The notes: a model not told the origin generated them from the letters alone. 64,000 bases of DNA from Caryophanales bacterium (GCA_016282155.1 JAEEJY010000039.1:1-64000), one strand, 5' to 3'; positions 49,366-58,102 are shown, numbered from the stretch's first letter. Numbers and translations are program-made.

Positions 49366-49375
49366 GGAGGGTTTT

Positions 49376-49888
49376 ATGGAATTAGTATTATTATGTGTGA
49401 AAGTATTTTTTGCTAGAATATTAGATGTATCTATTGGGACATTTAGAACATTAGGAACGGTTAAAGGAAAAACTTTTTTAGCAGCAGTTTTAGGATTTAC
49501 CGAAGTATTTATTTGGTTTGTTGTTGTTAAAGATGCCTTAAATACAAATATTGATAGTATCTTTATACCATTAAGTTATTCTCTTGGTTATGCAACTGGT
49601 ACATTCTTAGGTGGTAAATTAGCTGAAAAATTTATTACCGGTAATTTAACAATGCAAGTAGTATTAAGTGGTACTTTAGATGATGTTGTTAATACTATTA
49701 GAGAAAAAGGTTATGCTACGACAGTTCTTAATGTAAAAGGGCAAGAAGATGTTGATAAATACATGTTATTTATGGAAATAAATAAGAAAAAATTAAATGA
49801 GGTTAGACATTTAATTAAAGAATTAGATAGTAAAGCATTTATTGTTGTAAATGAAACTAAACTAGTTCAAAACGGATATTTAAAATAA
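49376..49888 (+). CDS. UPF0316/DUF2179 membrane protein
   Basis: This 170-residue protein has three N-terminal membrane helices with the family motif FARILDVSIGTFRTL near 10-25 and FTEVFIWFVVV near 40. A cytoplasmic DUF2179 domain (about 100-165, GYATTVLNVKGQ) has an ACT-like ligand-binding fold. The function of the family is unknown. The ATG at 49376 has SD TTGGAGGG that starts at the end of a hairpin T-run. Confidence 0.88.
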   Translation: MELVLLCVKVFFARILDVSIGTFRTLGTVKGKTFLAAVLGFTEVFIWFVVVKDALNTNIDSIFIPLSYSLGYATGTFLGGKLAEKFITGNLTMQVVLSGTLDDVVNTIREKGYATTVLNVKGQEDVDKYMLFMEINKKKLNEVRHLIKELDSKAFIVVNETKLVQNGYLK

Positions 49889-49914
49889 AAGAATAACTAT
49901 TGTTATTCTTTTTT
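49889..49914 (+). terminator. Hairpin and T-run directly before the aminopeptidase gene
   Basis: AAGAATAAC pairs with GTTATTCTT around TATT, then T residues. The SD AGGAGG of the next gene follows immediately. Confidence 0.75.
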
Positions 49915-49924
49915 AGGAGGTTCT

Positions 49925-51139
49925 ATGGATAGATATATTGAAGTATTATTAAATACATGTTTAAAGGTAGATAAAGATAAACCTTTATTTATAAGTGTAA
50001 ATATTGAAAGAATAGACTTTGTTAGAAAACTAGTAACTTATGCTTATAGTATTGGTCTTAAAGATATATATGTTGAAGTAATAGATCCATACTTAAAACA
50101 TGATGCTTTAAAAAATTTAAGTCTTGAAGAGCTTAAGAAAAATAGTATGTTTAATAAAGAAAAATGGAATAAATATGCTTTAAAAGATGCAGCTTTTTTA
50201 ATGCTAGCATCAGAAACACCTGGACTAATGGATGATATTGACTCTAAGAAATTAAGTGCTATAACAACATATAGTTATGAAACACGTAAGGTTTTTGATG
50301 ATTTAAGAGATAAAGGTAAAATAGCTTGGTGTATTGCGGCTGTTCCTACGTATTCTTGGGCTAAAAAGATATTTCCTGATTCTATAGATCCAGTTAATGA
50401 TTTATGGAATAAGATATTTGAAATATGTTCTTTAGATCAAGATAATTATTTAGAATTAACTAATAATAAACTTAGTAATCTTGAAAAAAGAGCTAATCTT
50501 TTAAATAAGTATAATTTTAAAGAATTAAAATATAAAAATAGTTTAGGCACTGATTTAAGTATTGGATTACCTTTAAATCATATTTGGGCAACAGGCTATT
50601 CTGTTCTTACTAATAATAAGAAAGTTTTAGTTAATTTTCCAACGGAAGAAGTTTTTACTAGTCCTAATAAAAATTTAATTAATGGAATAGTTTATAGTTC
50701 AAAGCCTTTATGTTACCAAGATAACATCATTGAGAATTTCAGTCTTACTTTTAAAAATGGTAAAGTAACTGATATTAAAGCAGAAAAAGGTTTAGATATC
50801 TTAAGAGAACTTATTAATTCAACACCTAATATGGATTATTTAGGAGAAGTTGCATTAGTTGAATATGATTCTAAAATTAATAATACAGGATTAATATTTT
50901 ATGAAACATTATTTGATGAGAATGCTAGTTGTCATTTGGCTTTAGGAACATCTTTTCCTGAATGTATAAAAAATGGTTTTAATATGAGTAGTAAGGAATT
51001 AGAAGAACAAGGATTAAACTATTCTTTAAATCATGTTGATTTTATGGTTGGAACTAAAGATTTAAATATAATTGCTATTACTTATGACAATAAAGAATAT
51101 GAAGTGTTTAAAGATGGTAAATTTGTTTTAAAAGACTAA
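49925..51139 (+). CDS. M29 family aminopeptidase
   Basis: The 404-residue protein is a metal-dependent thermophilic-type aminopeptidase that removes N-terminal amino acids from peptides in the cytoplasm. Expected metal and catalytic residues are present: Glu in NFPTEEVFTSP near 240, Glu in LGEVALVEYDSKINNTG near 305, His in DENASCHLALG near 335, and His and Asp in LNHVDFMVG near 374. SD AGGAGGTTCT directly follows a hairpin T-run. A terminator follows. Confidence 0.92.
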   Translation: MDRYIEVLLNTCLKVDKDKPLFISVNIERIDFVRKLVTYAYSIGLKDIYVEVIDPYLKHDALKNLSLEELKKNSMFNKEKWNKYALKDAAFLMLASETPGLMDDIDSKKLSAITTYSYETRKVFDDLRDKGKIAWCIAAVPTYSWAKKIFPDSIDPVNDLWNKIFEICSLDQDNYLELTNNKLSNLEKRANLLNKYNFKELKYKNSLGTDLSIGLPLNHIWATGYSVLTNNKKVLVNFPTEEVFTSPNKNLINGIVYSSKPLCYQDNIIENFSLTFKNGKVTDIKAEKGLDILRELINSTPNMDYLGEVALVEYDSKINNTGLIFYETLFDENASCHLALGTSFPECIKNGFNMSSKELEEQGLNYSLNHVDFMVGTKDLNIIAITYDNKEYEVFKDGKFVLKD

Positions 51140-51158
51140 CTCTGATTAGTCTTTTTCT
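51131..51158 (+). terminator. Terminator after the aminopeptidase
   Basis: AAAGACTAA pairs with TTAGTCTTT, then T residues. Confidence 0.85.
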
Positions 51159-51186
51159 TGTTAAAATAACTTTAGTAGTGTATAAT
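51158..51186 (+). promoter_or_regulatory. Promoter for obgE
   Basis: TTGTTA (51158-51163), a 17-nt spacer and TATAAT (51181-51186). Confidence 0.7.
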
Positions 51187-51212
51187 GAATACGTAAGGAA
51201 AGAGGTGTTTTT

Positions 51213-52490
51213 ATGTTCGTAGATGAGGTTATTCTAGAATTATATGCCGGTAATGGTGGCGATGGCTGCATGGCATTTAGAAGAGAAAAATTTATTGAAA
51301 TGGGCGGTCCTTGGGGAGGAAACGGAGGAAAAGGCTCAGATATTAAATTCGTTGTTGATGAAGGTTTAAACACTCTTTTAGACTTAAGATATAAAAGAAT
51401 TATAAAAGGTAATAAAGGAGCTAATGGTGAAGGTAAAGGTAAACAAGGAGCTAATGCTAGTGATGTAATAATTCGTGTACCTGAAGGAACTGTAATTACG
51501 GATGTGGAAACTGGTTTAGTAATTGCTGACTTAACTAAAAAGGATGATAGTGTTATAGCTGCGTATGGTGGTCGTGGTGGTAGAGGAAATATTGCTCTTG
51601 CTACTCGTGCTAATTTAGCTCCAGCTATTGCCGAAAACGGTGAACCGGGAGAATATCGTAAAGTTAAAGTTGAACTTAAACTTTTAGCAGACGTTGGCCT
51701 TGTAGGTATGCCTTCGGTAGGTAAAAGTACTTTAATATCAAGAATAAGTGCTGCTAGACCTAAGATAGCTGCATATCACTTTACAACACTATCACCAAAC
51801 TTAGGTGTTGTTAAAACTATTGATAATCGTTCATTTGTCGTAGCAGATCTTCCAGGATTAATCGAAGGAGCTAGTTTAGGTGGCGGTTTAGGAGATAAAT
51901 TCTTAAAACACATTGAAAGAACAAGAGTAATTGCTCACGTTATTGATATGTCGGCTTGGGAAGGTAGAGATCCTTACGAAGATTATAAAATTATTAATAA
52001 GGAACTTGAAAATTTTAACAAGAAGATAATGTTAAAACCACAAATTATTATTGCTAATAAAATGGATGTAGAAGGAGCTAAGGAAAACTTAGAAGAATTT
52101 AAAAAACATGTAGATGCTCCTGTATATCCAATAAGTGCAGTTAACAATGAAGGTATTGATAAGGTACTTATGGTTTTAGCAGATATGTTAGATAAAATCG
52201 AGAGAGAACCATTATATGAAGATGAAGAAGTTGAAAGTCATGTTCTATATAAATTTGAAAGAGAAAAACCTTTCACAATTACAAGAGAAGATGATGGTCA
52301 TACTTGGACAATTCGTGGTAAGGATGTTGAAAAATTACTTCGTATGACTAGATTTACTAGTGATGAAGCGGCAAATCGTTTTGCGATGAAACTTCGTAAG
52401 ATGGGAATAGATGATAAATTAAGAGAAATGGGTGCCGAAGAAGGGGATACTATTAGAATTCTTGATTTAGAATTTGAATATAAAGAATAA
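51213..52490 (+). CDS. obgE: GTPase ObgE/CgtA
   Basis: Obg is an essential GTPase in 50S ribosome assembly and stress control. The 425-residue protein has the glycine-rich Obg fold (1-158: GNGGDGCMAFRREK, GGKGSDI), the G domain with P-loop GMPSVGKSTL near 165, DLPGLIEGAS near 211 and ANKMD near 281, and the C-terminal OCT domain of the Gram-positive type (FTITREDDGHTWTIRGKDVE). It is monocistronic. Confidence 0.97.
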   Translation: MFVDEVILELYAGNGGDGCMAFRREKFIEMGGPWGGNGGKGSDIKFVVDEGLNTLLDLRYKRIIKGNKGANGEGKGKQGANASDVIIRVPEGTVITDVETGLVIADLTKKDDSVIAAYGGRGGRGNIALATRANLAPAIAENGEPGEYRKVKVELKLLADVGLVGMPSVGKSTLISRISAARPKIAAYHFTTLSPNLGVVKTIDNRSFVVADLPGLIEGASLGGGLGDKFLKHIERTRVIAHVIDMSAWEGRDPYEDYKIINKELENFNKKIMLKPQIIIANKMDVEGAKENLEEFKKHVDAPVYPISAVNNEGIDKVLMVLADMLDKIEREPLYEDEEVESHVLYKFEREKPFTITREDDGHTWTIRGKDVEKLLRMTRFTSDEAANRFAMKLRKMGIDDKLREMGAEEGDTIRILDLEFEYKE

Positions 52491-52510
52491 TTTAATTATT
52501 CTTTTATTTT
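52482..52510 (+). terminator. Terminator after obgE
   Basis: AAGAATAA pairs with TTATTCTT across the stop region, then T-rich sequence. Confidence 0.75.
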
Positions 52511-52521
52511 GTTTTAATGTT

Positions 52522-52530
52522 TGATATAAT
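52522..52530 (+). promoter_or_regulatory. Extended -10 promoter for murC
   Basis: TGATATAAT, 33 nt before the ATG. Confidence 0.6.
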
Positions 52531-52562
52531 TTATATAGTAGAAGTATGAAAGAAGGAATAAT

Positions 52563-53870
52563 ATGAAATATTATTTTATAGGAATAAAAGGAGCGGGAAT
52601 GAGTGCTTTAGCCCTTATCTTAAATGATCTAGGGTATGAAGTATTAGGTTATGATGATGAAGCAAGTCATCAATTTACAGAAGATAAATTAATTGAACGC
52701 GGAATTAAAATATATAATGGGGAAATAAAAGGATTAGATAGTGACTGTATTGTTGTAAGAAGTACAGCTATTAAAGAAGAACATCCAGCAATGCAACTTG
52801 CTTTAGACTTAGATTTAAAAATTTATGAATATAATGAAATGCTAGGTAAAGTTGCTAATATGTTTGATTTAACTACTGTTGCTGGTTGTCATGGTAAAAC
52901 AACAACTACTTCATTACTTGCTCATGTATTAACTGAACTTGAAGGATGTAATTACTTAATTGGTGATGGTAATGGTTTTGCTTCTAAAGATAATAAAAAA
53001 TTTGTTATTGAAGCATGTGAATACTATAGACATTTCTTAGTATATGAACCAAATTATGCCATTATAACAAATATTGAACTTGATCATGTTGACTATTTTA
53101 AAGATATGCAAGATGTAATTGATGCATACTCAGAATACGCTAATAATGCTGAAAAAATGGTAATTGCGTGTGGTGATGACCCATATACTCATTTACTTGA
53201 TATTAATAAACCAATTTTCTATTATGGCATTGGTGAAGATAATGATATTGTTGCTAAAGATGTTGAATATACTAGTGATGGTGTATCATTTGATGTATTT
53301 GTTGAAGATAATTATTATGGACATTTTGATTTACCATTCTATGGTAAACATATGGTGTTAAACTCTTTAGCGGTAATTGGTGTATGCTATTATGAAAGAG
53401 TAGATGCTAAAGAATTATGTAAGCATATGAAGACTTTTAAAGGTGCTGAAAGAAGATTTGAAGAAACTATTATTGATGATACTATAATAGTTGATGATTA
53501 TGCTCATCATCCAACAGAAGTAAAAGCATTAATAAAAGCAGCTAAACAAAAATATGCGGATAAAGAAATCGTTGCTGTTTTCCAACCACATACTTTCTCA
53601 CGTACAGAAGAATTTACAGAAGCTTTAGCTGATGCTTTAAATACTGCTGATGAGGCATATGTTTTAGATATTTTCCCAGCTAGAGAAAAACAAGAAGATT
53701 TCCCTGAAGTAACATCAAAAAATATTATTAAGCTATTAAATAATGGTGATAGTATTAGTGATGAAACATGGGATAAATTAAAAGATGCCAAAGGTAAGGT
53801 TGTTCTATTTATGAGTCCTAAACAAATTCATAATATTATGGAAAGTTTTAAAGAATACTTAAATAATTAG
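52563..53870 (+). CDS. murC: UDP-N-acetylmuramate--L-alanine ligase
   Basis: MurC adds L-Ala to UDP-MurNAc, the first peptide step of peptidoglycan synthesis. The 435-residue protein has the N-terminal UDP-binding motif GIKGAGMSALALIL, the ATP loop AGCHGKTTTTSLL near 107, EACEYYRHFL near 152, NIELDHVDYF near 171 and the third-domain motif DDYAHHPTEV near 311. It shows that the organism builds a cell wall. The 3' end forms its own terminator. Confidence 0.96.
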   Translation: MKYYFIGIKGAGMSALALILNDLGYEVLGYDDEASHQFTEDKLIERGIKIYNGEIKGLDSDCIVVRSTAIKEEHPAMQLALDLDLKIYEYNEMLGKVANMFDLTTVAGCHGKTTTTSLLAHVLTELEGCNYLIGDGNGFASKDNKKFVIEACEYYRHFLVYEPNYAIITNIELDHVDYFKDMQDVIDAYSEYANNAEKMVIACGDDPYTHLLDINKPIFYYGIGEDNDIVAKDVEYTSDGVSFDVFVEDNYYGHFDLPFYGKHMVLNSLAVIGVCYYERVDAKELCKHMKTFKGAERRFEETIIDDTIIVDDYAHHPTEVKALIKAAKQKYADKEIVAVFQPHTFSRTEEFTEALADALNTADEAYVLDIFPAREKQEDFPEVTSKNIIKLLNNGDSISDETWDKLKDAKGKVVLFMSPKQIHNIMESFKEYLNN

Positions 53871-53884
53871 TATTCTTTTTTTTT
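53851..53884 (+). terminator. Terminator overlapping the end of murC
   Basis: AAGAATACT pairs with AGTATTCTT across the stop codon, then T residues. Confidence 0.88.
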
Positions 53885-53895
53885 ATAAATAAATG

Positions 53896-53904
53896 TGTTA
53901 TACT
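53896..53904 (+). promoter_or_regulatory. Extended -10 promoter for the pilin pair
   Basis: TGTTATACT, 16 nt before the ATG. Confidence 0.6.
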
Positions 53905-53920
53905 TATACTAGGTGAGAAT

Positions 53921-54298
53921 ATGAAAAAAGGATTTACATTAGTTGAATTAATGGCGGTTATTATTTTATTAGGAGCATTATCCTTAGTAGCTGTTCCTGC
54001 AGTTAATCATTATATTGAAAGTTCTAGAGAAAAAAGTTATGAGGCAACTGTTAGTAAATTAAAAGAAGCTGCAGCCAACTGGTATATGGAATATGGCGGC
54101 TCTATTTCTTGGAATAATAATGGTGATAAGAAAACTTATGAACTACAACTATCAACAATAAAAAATAGTGAATTCTTAGCAAACGAGGATATTAAGAATC
54201 CTAAAACAGGCGAAAACTTAGATGGATGTTTTTTAGTATCAAAAGATAATATAACTGAGAGAGTAACATATCAATTTTATGAAGGATGTGCATATTAA
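53921..54298 (+). CDS. Type IV prepilin
   Basis: The 125-residue prepilin has leader MKKG and FTLVELMAVIILLGALSLVAVPAV, with Glu at +5. Two cysteines in the C-terminal half (DGCFLV and EGCAY) could form the pilin disulfide loop. The size and form fit a major pilin of the ComGC or PilA kind. The stop overlaps the next ATG by one base. It is the first gene of a two-pilin operon away from the assembly genes. Confidence 0.9.
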   Translation: MKKGFTLVELMAVIILLGALSLVAVPAVNHYIESSREKSYEATVSKLKEAAANWYMEYGGSISWNNNGDKKTYELQLSTIKNSEFLANEDIKNPKTGENLDGCFLVSKDNITERVTYQFYEGCAY

Positions 54299-55629
54299 TG
54301 AATAAAAAAGGATTTACACTAGTAGAATTAATAGCGGTTATTGTTTTACTAGCAGCAACTGCTTTAATAGCGGTTCCAATTGTTAATAGAACAATTAAAA
54401 ATAGTAAAGAAAAAGCTTATAATGCTCAAAAAGCAGAAATAGTAACAGCTGCTAAAAAGTATGTTTTAGAAAATGGAATTACAGCAACTGATGGGCCTAT
54501 TTATATAACTCTTCGTAAACTTGTAAGTAATAATTATTTTGAAAAAGGGGATATATATGATCCACGAAATGATGAAAATCTTCTTACTAAAGGTGTATGC
54601 GTTAAAATAACATATGAAGAGTCTTCTAAATCATATAAATATAATTATGAGAATCCATGTACAAAGAATTTTCCTAAGTTTAATCATACTTTAGTTGTTA
54701 ATGATGTAGGGGAAGAATTTGAACTAGATTTAGGTGATGAAATTCAAATTGAAGGCGAAAACTTCTATGTTGTTGAAAATAAAAATGGTAAATTAACTTT
54801 AATGGGTAAATATAACTTAGATGTAGGTAAACAATCTACATGTGCTACACCAGCTACTTGTATGACAAATATAGCAAACCCAACAGGTGTACAAAATTCT
54901 AAAGCTAAGGGATTTTCTTGGAATCTACCTGAGGATATGAAAATGAAAACAGCTGCATTCCCAGATTTTGATGAAGATATAATATATTCACCTATGTATG
55001 GTATTGTAGAATATGCAGATATTAATACATATACTAATAATTATAAGACCATTTTAACTAATAAAGGTTTAAATATAGTAACAGCTAGACCTGTTATGGC
55101 AAGTGATTTGTTAAAAGCAGGATGCAGTGAATATCGTTTCTTAAGTAATGGGCCAGCTGCAGGATATACATGTTTAAATTACAAATCTGAAGATGTAAAT
55201 TCAGGAGGTGTTCCTGTAAATACATTACCAGAATGGTTAACAAGCACATCGTATTGGTTAGGGGATGTATTAGACAATTCACATCCTGAAGATTATGATG
55301 GACCTGATGCAGACATTATTTTTCGATATATATCATTTCCTGTAGAAAAAAATATCAATAATGGAATTGAATATTTAGTTCCAACAGCATATGAATTTAA
55401 CAGGGTATATTTGGATAATTATTATTATGAAAATGGTGGTAATTCAGCAGAAGCAGCAAGTAGTAGGCTTCAAAAATATAATACTATAAAGCTAGATATT
55501 AATGTAGCACCTACCCCTAGGCTATCACTGTTTGAAATGTATTATAATCTCACTGCGATAGCTTTTGATAAAGATGCTATCGCAACAGGTGTTCGTCCTG
55601 TTATAGAAATAATGCAAGAAAACTTATAA
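54298..55629 (+). CDS. Large prepilin with C-terminal globular domain
   Basis: The 443-residue prepilin starts MNKKG, FTLVELIAVIVLLAATALIAVPIV. The pilin portion (to about 120) is like its upstream neighbour. The remaining 320 residues form a globular domain ending GVRPVIEIMQENL, similar in its end to the C-terminal domain of the giant pilin at 23.4 kb (FRPVVTIPSSL), so the two probably share a surface-exposed fold. The ATG at 54298 overlaps the previous stop (TAATG). A minor or tip subunit is likely. Confidence 0.82.
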   Translation: MNKKGFTLVELIAVIVLLAATALIAVPIVNRTIKNSKEKAYNAQKAEIVTAAKKYVLENGITATDGPIYITLRKLVSNNYFEKGDIYDPRNDENLLTKGVCVKITYEESSKSYKYNYENPCTKNFPKFNHTLVVNDVGEEFELDLGDEIQIEGENFYVVENKNGKLTLMGKYNLDVGKQSTCATPATCMTNIANPTGVQNSKAKGFSWNLPEDMKMKTAAFPDFDEDIIYSPMYGIVEYADINTYTNNYKTILTNKGLNIVTARPVMASDLLKAGCSEYRFLSNGPAAGYTCLNYKSEDVNSGGVPVNTLPEWLTSTSYWLGDVLDNSHPEDYDGPDADIIFRYISFPVEKNINNGIEYLVPTAYEFNRVYLDNYYYENGGNSAEAASSRLQKYNTIKLDINVAPTPRLSLFEMYYNLTAIAFDKDAIATGVRPVIEIMQENL

Positions 55630-55647
55630 TTTTATTATAAGTTTTTT
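55619..55647 (+). terminator. Terminator after the pilin pair
   Basis: AAAACTTATAAT pairs with ATTATAAGTTTT, then T residues. Confidence 0.92.
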
Positions 55648-55648
55648 A

Positions 55649-55677
55649 TTGAAAAAAACTTGTGTTTATATTATAAT
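55649..55677 (+). promoter_or_regulatory. Promoter for the PfkB kinase gene
   Basis: TTGAAA (55649-55654), a 17-nt spacer and TATAAT (55672-55677). The -35 starts right after the preceding terminator. Confidence 0.75.
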
Positions 55678-55707
55678 AATATATAGAATAGAGAAAGTAG
55701 GTAGGAT

Positions 55708-56604
55708 ATGAAAATACTTTGTATTGGTTCAGCAACATATGATATAAATCTTCCTGTAGATACATATCCTAAAGAAAATACTAGCGCCTTAATTAACACA
55801 AAGATAGAATGTGGGGGAGGTACTGCTAGTAATGCTGCCTATTTACTTGCTAAATGGAAAATGAATTCTTATTTTGCGGGTTTAATAGGTAGAGATGAAA
55901 ATGGTTTAAAGATATTAAAAGAATTTAATGAAGTAGGAGTTAATACAAGTTATCTTGAACTTAATAAAGATGTTATTACACCTACGTCAATGATTTTAAT
56001 TAGTACTGCAAAGACTCGAACTATTCTAAACTATAATCCACTTAACGAATATAAATATAGTATGGAACTTGATATTAATCCTGACGTGATATTAATGGAT
56101 GGTAGTGAGTATGAAACGGCTAGTAAGTCTTTAGATGAAAATATAGATGCAATTAGTATTCTAGATTGCCGATATTTAACTAAAGAAGTAATTGAATTAG
56201 CTAAAAGATCTACTTATTTAATTATATCTGAACACTTTGCAAGTAAACTTGCAGATATCAAAATTGAATATACTAATCCAGATTCAATTATCAATGCTTA
56301 TTTATATTTAAAGAAAATATTTAAGTATAGTAATATTATATTAGTATTAGATACAAAAGGATGTATTTATGAGGATGATGGCATTAAAAGGATGCCAGCA
56401 TTTAAAGTAGATACTAAAGATATTACTGGTTCTATGGATATATTTATTGGAGCTTTTACTTATGGAATAAGTAATGGATTTGAAATAGAAAAAAGTTTAA
56501 AATATGCGATGGTAGCACGCGCTTTATCTTTAAAAAAATTTGGGGGAAGAAACTCTATCCCAGAATTAAACGAAGTTGAGGATAACTATGGTGCACTTAA
56601 ATGA
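55708..56604 (+). CDS. PfkB/ribokinase family carbohydrate kinase
   Basis: The 298-residue protein phosphorylates a sugar or nucleoside. Family marks are the N-terminal strand KILCIGSATYDI, the substrate motif GGGTASNAAYLLAK near 37-50, AGLIGRDENG near 59 and the catalytic region DITGSMDIFIGAF near 245, where the usual GAGD anion-hole sequence reads GSMD but the catalytic Asp remains. The substrate is unknown. The 3' end overlaps the Smr gene by 17 nt. Confidence 0.85.
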   Translation: MKILCIGSATYDINLPVDTYPKENTSALINTKIECGGGTASNAAYLLAKWKMNSYFAGLIGRDENGLKILKEFNEVGVNTSYLELNKDVITPTSMILISTAKTRTILNYNPLNEYKYSMELDINPDVILMDGSEYETASKSLDENIDAISILDCRYLTKEVIELAKRSTYLIISEHFASKLADIKIEYTNPDSIINAYLYLKKIFKYSNIILVLDTKGCIYEDDGIKRMPAFKVDTKDITGSMDIFIGAFTYGISNGFEIEKSLKYAMVARALSLKKFGGRNSIPELNEVEDNYGALK

Positions 56605-56860
56605 TGTAATATTTATTGATAATCTACCTAGTATAGATTTACATGGATATGATCGTGAAACTGCTCGTGTTGCTATTAATGATTTTATTAATGATAATTA
56701 TAAAATGAAAAATAATATATTTTGTATTGTGCATGGTATTGGTAGTGGAGTACTTCGTACAACTACTAATGAAACATTAAGAAAAAATAAAAAAGTAATA
56801 GATTTTAAAACGTTCTATTACAATCAGGGAAGCACAATCGTAGAAATAAAAATTGATTAG
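56588..56860 (+). CDS. Stand-alone Smr domain protein
   Basis: The 90-residue protein consists almost only of an Smr domain: SIDLHGYDRETARVAINDF (about 14-32) and CIVHGIGSGVLR (about 47-58). Smr domains are nucleases or DNA/RNA-binding modules, best known at the MutS2 C-terminus. The ATG at 56588 lies inside the PfkB gene with SD GAGGATAAC. Confidence 0.85.
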   Translation: MVHLNDVIFIDNLPSIDLHGYDRETARVAINDFINDNYKMKNNIFCIVHGIGSGVLRTTTNETLRKNKKVIDFKTFYYNQGSTIVEIKID

Positions 56861-56870
56861 AAAGACTTAA

Positions 56871-56899
56871 TTGACAAAGAAAATTTGTTATGATATATT
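56871..56899 (+). promoter_or_regulatory. Promoter for the hypothetical gene at 56.9 kb
   Basis: TTGACA (56871-56876), a 17-nt spacer and TATATT (56894-56899) with extended TG at 56891-56892; one of the strongest promoters in the window. Confidence 0.85.
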
Positions 56900-56934
56900 T
56901 ACTTAGCACGTTTACAATTAAGAGGGGCTGACTT

Positions 56935-57354
56935 ATGAGAGAGACTTATGCATTTGAATATGTAAATGAAAATGAATTTAAGAAAATTGAAAGATCAGTA
57001 AAAAAATATAATATGCTTGCATATAAAAAATTATATTTTGAATACTATCCTGCTTTAAAAGAAGGTAATTTATTAGGTCAAGTAGTAGAAGAAAATCCTG
57101 CCGAAAAGACTAAGACTTATGAATTAAAACTTCCTACAGACATGATGTTTTCTAAAGTTCATGGAGATATTAAATTATATTATGTAGTTTATGAAGAAAA
57201 GAAAATCATAATGTTAGACCGTATTGAACCTGTTGATATATTAAGTGAAGGTCACCAATCAGAACTTGTTACTTATAAAGGAGTAATGGTTTCTAAAGAA
57301 CATGCTGAAAAAGATATGTTTAAAATCAATTTATTAAATATGATACAAAAATAA
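56935..57354 (+). CDS. Hypothetical protein, 139 residues, strong promoter
   Basis: I do not recognise this soluble, charged protein. It starts MRETYAFEYVNENEFKKIER and has a beta-rich middle (GDIKLYYVVYEEKKIIMLDRIEP) and a helical end. A near-consensus promoter and SD AAGAGGGG suggest high expression. It is monocistronic and convergent with the def operon. Confidence 0.65.
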   Translation: MRETYAFEYVNENEFKKIERSVKKYNMLAYKKLYFEYYPALKEGNLLGQVVEENPAEKTKTYELKLPTDMMFSKVHGDIKLYYVVYEEKKIIMLDRIEPVDILSEGHQSELVTYKGVMVSKEHAEKDMFKINLLNMIQK

Positions 57355-57382
57355 AGGAGGAATTAATAATTCCTCTTTTTTT
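57354..57382. terminator. Bidirectional terminator
   Basis: GAGGAATT (57357-57364) pairs with AATTCCTC (57368-57375), with T residues on the + side and a weaker T-rich run on the minus side, between convergent genes. Confidence 0.8.
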
Positions 57383-57461
57383 ATACTAATTCATAAATAA
57401 TTATAGATGCTATTGCAGCAAAGATAATTAATATTATATATTTTAAAGCACTCTTTTTCAT
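57381..57461 (-). CDS. 26-residue single-pass membrane microprotein
   Basis: A minus-strand reading frame encodes MKKSALKYIILIIFAAIASI plus IIYELV: a positively charged N-terminus and one membrane helix. SD AGGTGAAAT stands right before the ATG and the frame begins 7 nt after the def stop, so it is probably co-translated with def. The terminator begins at its stop codon. No homologue is known to me. A structural or regulatory membrane peptide or a small toxin-like peptide are both possible. Confidence 0.6.
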   Translation of the reverse strand: MKKSALKYIILIIFAAIASIIIYELV

Positions 57462-57468
57462 ATTTCAC

Positions 57469-58017
57469 CTATATTAATCTTATTTCGTTTTCTGTAAAGA
57501 AAGGTTTCTTCTTATTTATTCGATCATAGAATAAAATACCATCTAGATGATCTATTTCATGTTGGAAGGCTATTGATAAGTCTTCACGCGCTCTAATCTT
57601 AATATAGTTGCCATCCATGTCATAACCTGTAACTGTTACACGAGCAAATCTTGGAACATGTCCTTCAATTTCACGATTAACAGATAGACATCCTTCGCCA
57701 GCTTCCGCAGCAATCATTTCTTCTGAATGACTTATAATTTTTGGATTAACAACAACAAATTCTTCGAATTTACCTTGTTGATATTCATTTACAATTACAA
57801 TAATTCGTTTATTTATTCCGACTTGTGGATAGGCAAGACCCATACCAGGACGTAAATTATATTTCTTTTCATATTCTGGTATTTGACTATATGTAAGATG
57901 TTTTATAATTCTATTTATTAAATCTCTATCTTCTTTCGTTAAAGGTCCTTCATATGGAACACTTTTTTTACGTATTCTTGGATCTTTTTCGTCTAAGATA
58001 TGTAGTTTTTGAAACAT
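57469..58017 (-). CDS. def: Peptide deformylase
   Basis: Def removes the formyl group from new proteins. The 182-residue protein has the three family motifs: GMGLAYPQVG (GxGLAAPQ variant with Tyr for Ala), EGCLSV with the metal-binding Cys, and QHEIDHLDG with two His ligands and the catalytic Glu. The ATG at 58017 follows GGTGGTGATAACT. The length and insertions fit the Gram-positive type 2 class. A microprotein gene follows on the same strand. Confidence 0.94.
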   Translation of the reverse strand: MFQKLHILDEKDPRIRKKSVPYEGPLTKEDRDLINRIIKHLTYSQIPEYEKKYNLRPGMGLAYPQVGINKRIIVIVNEYQQGKFEEFVVVNPKIISHSEEMIAAEAGEGCLSVNREIEGHVPRFARVTVTGYDMDGNYIKIRAREDLSIAFQHEIDHLDGILFYDRINKKKPFFTENEIRLI

Positions 58018-58036
58018 AGTTATCACCACCGATAAG

Positions 58037-58045
58037 ATTATACCA
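58037..58045 (-). promoter_or_regulatory. Extended -10 promoter for def
   Basis: Minus-strand TGGTATAAT with a possible -35 TTGAAA (plus 58059-58064; 16-nt spacer). Confidence 0.65.
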
Positions 58046-58102
58046 CAAAACTGTAAAATTTCAAATTATAGGCCTATAATCCTTAATATTTAAAGGAAAT
58101 TA

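Noticed and set aside
58065-58080. Palindrome ATTATAGGCCTATAAT as a second bidirectional promoter
   Set aside because: Better placed promoters exist for both flanking genes (58037-58045 minus and 58103-58111 plus), so this 16-nt symmetry may be chance in AT-rich DNA or an operator.
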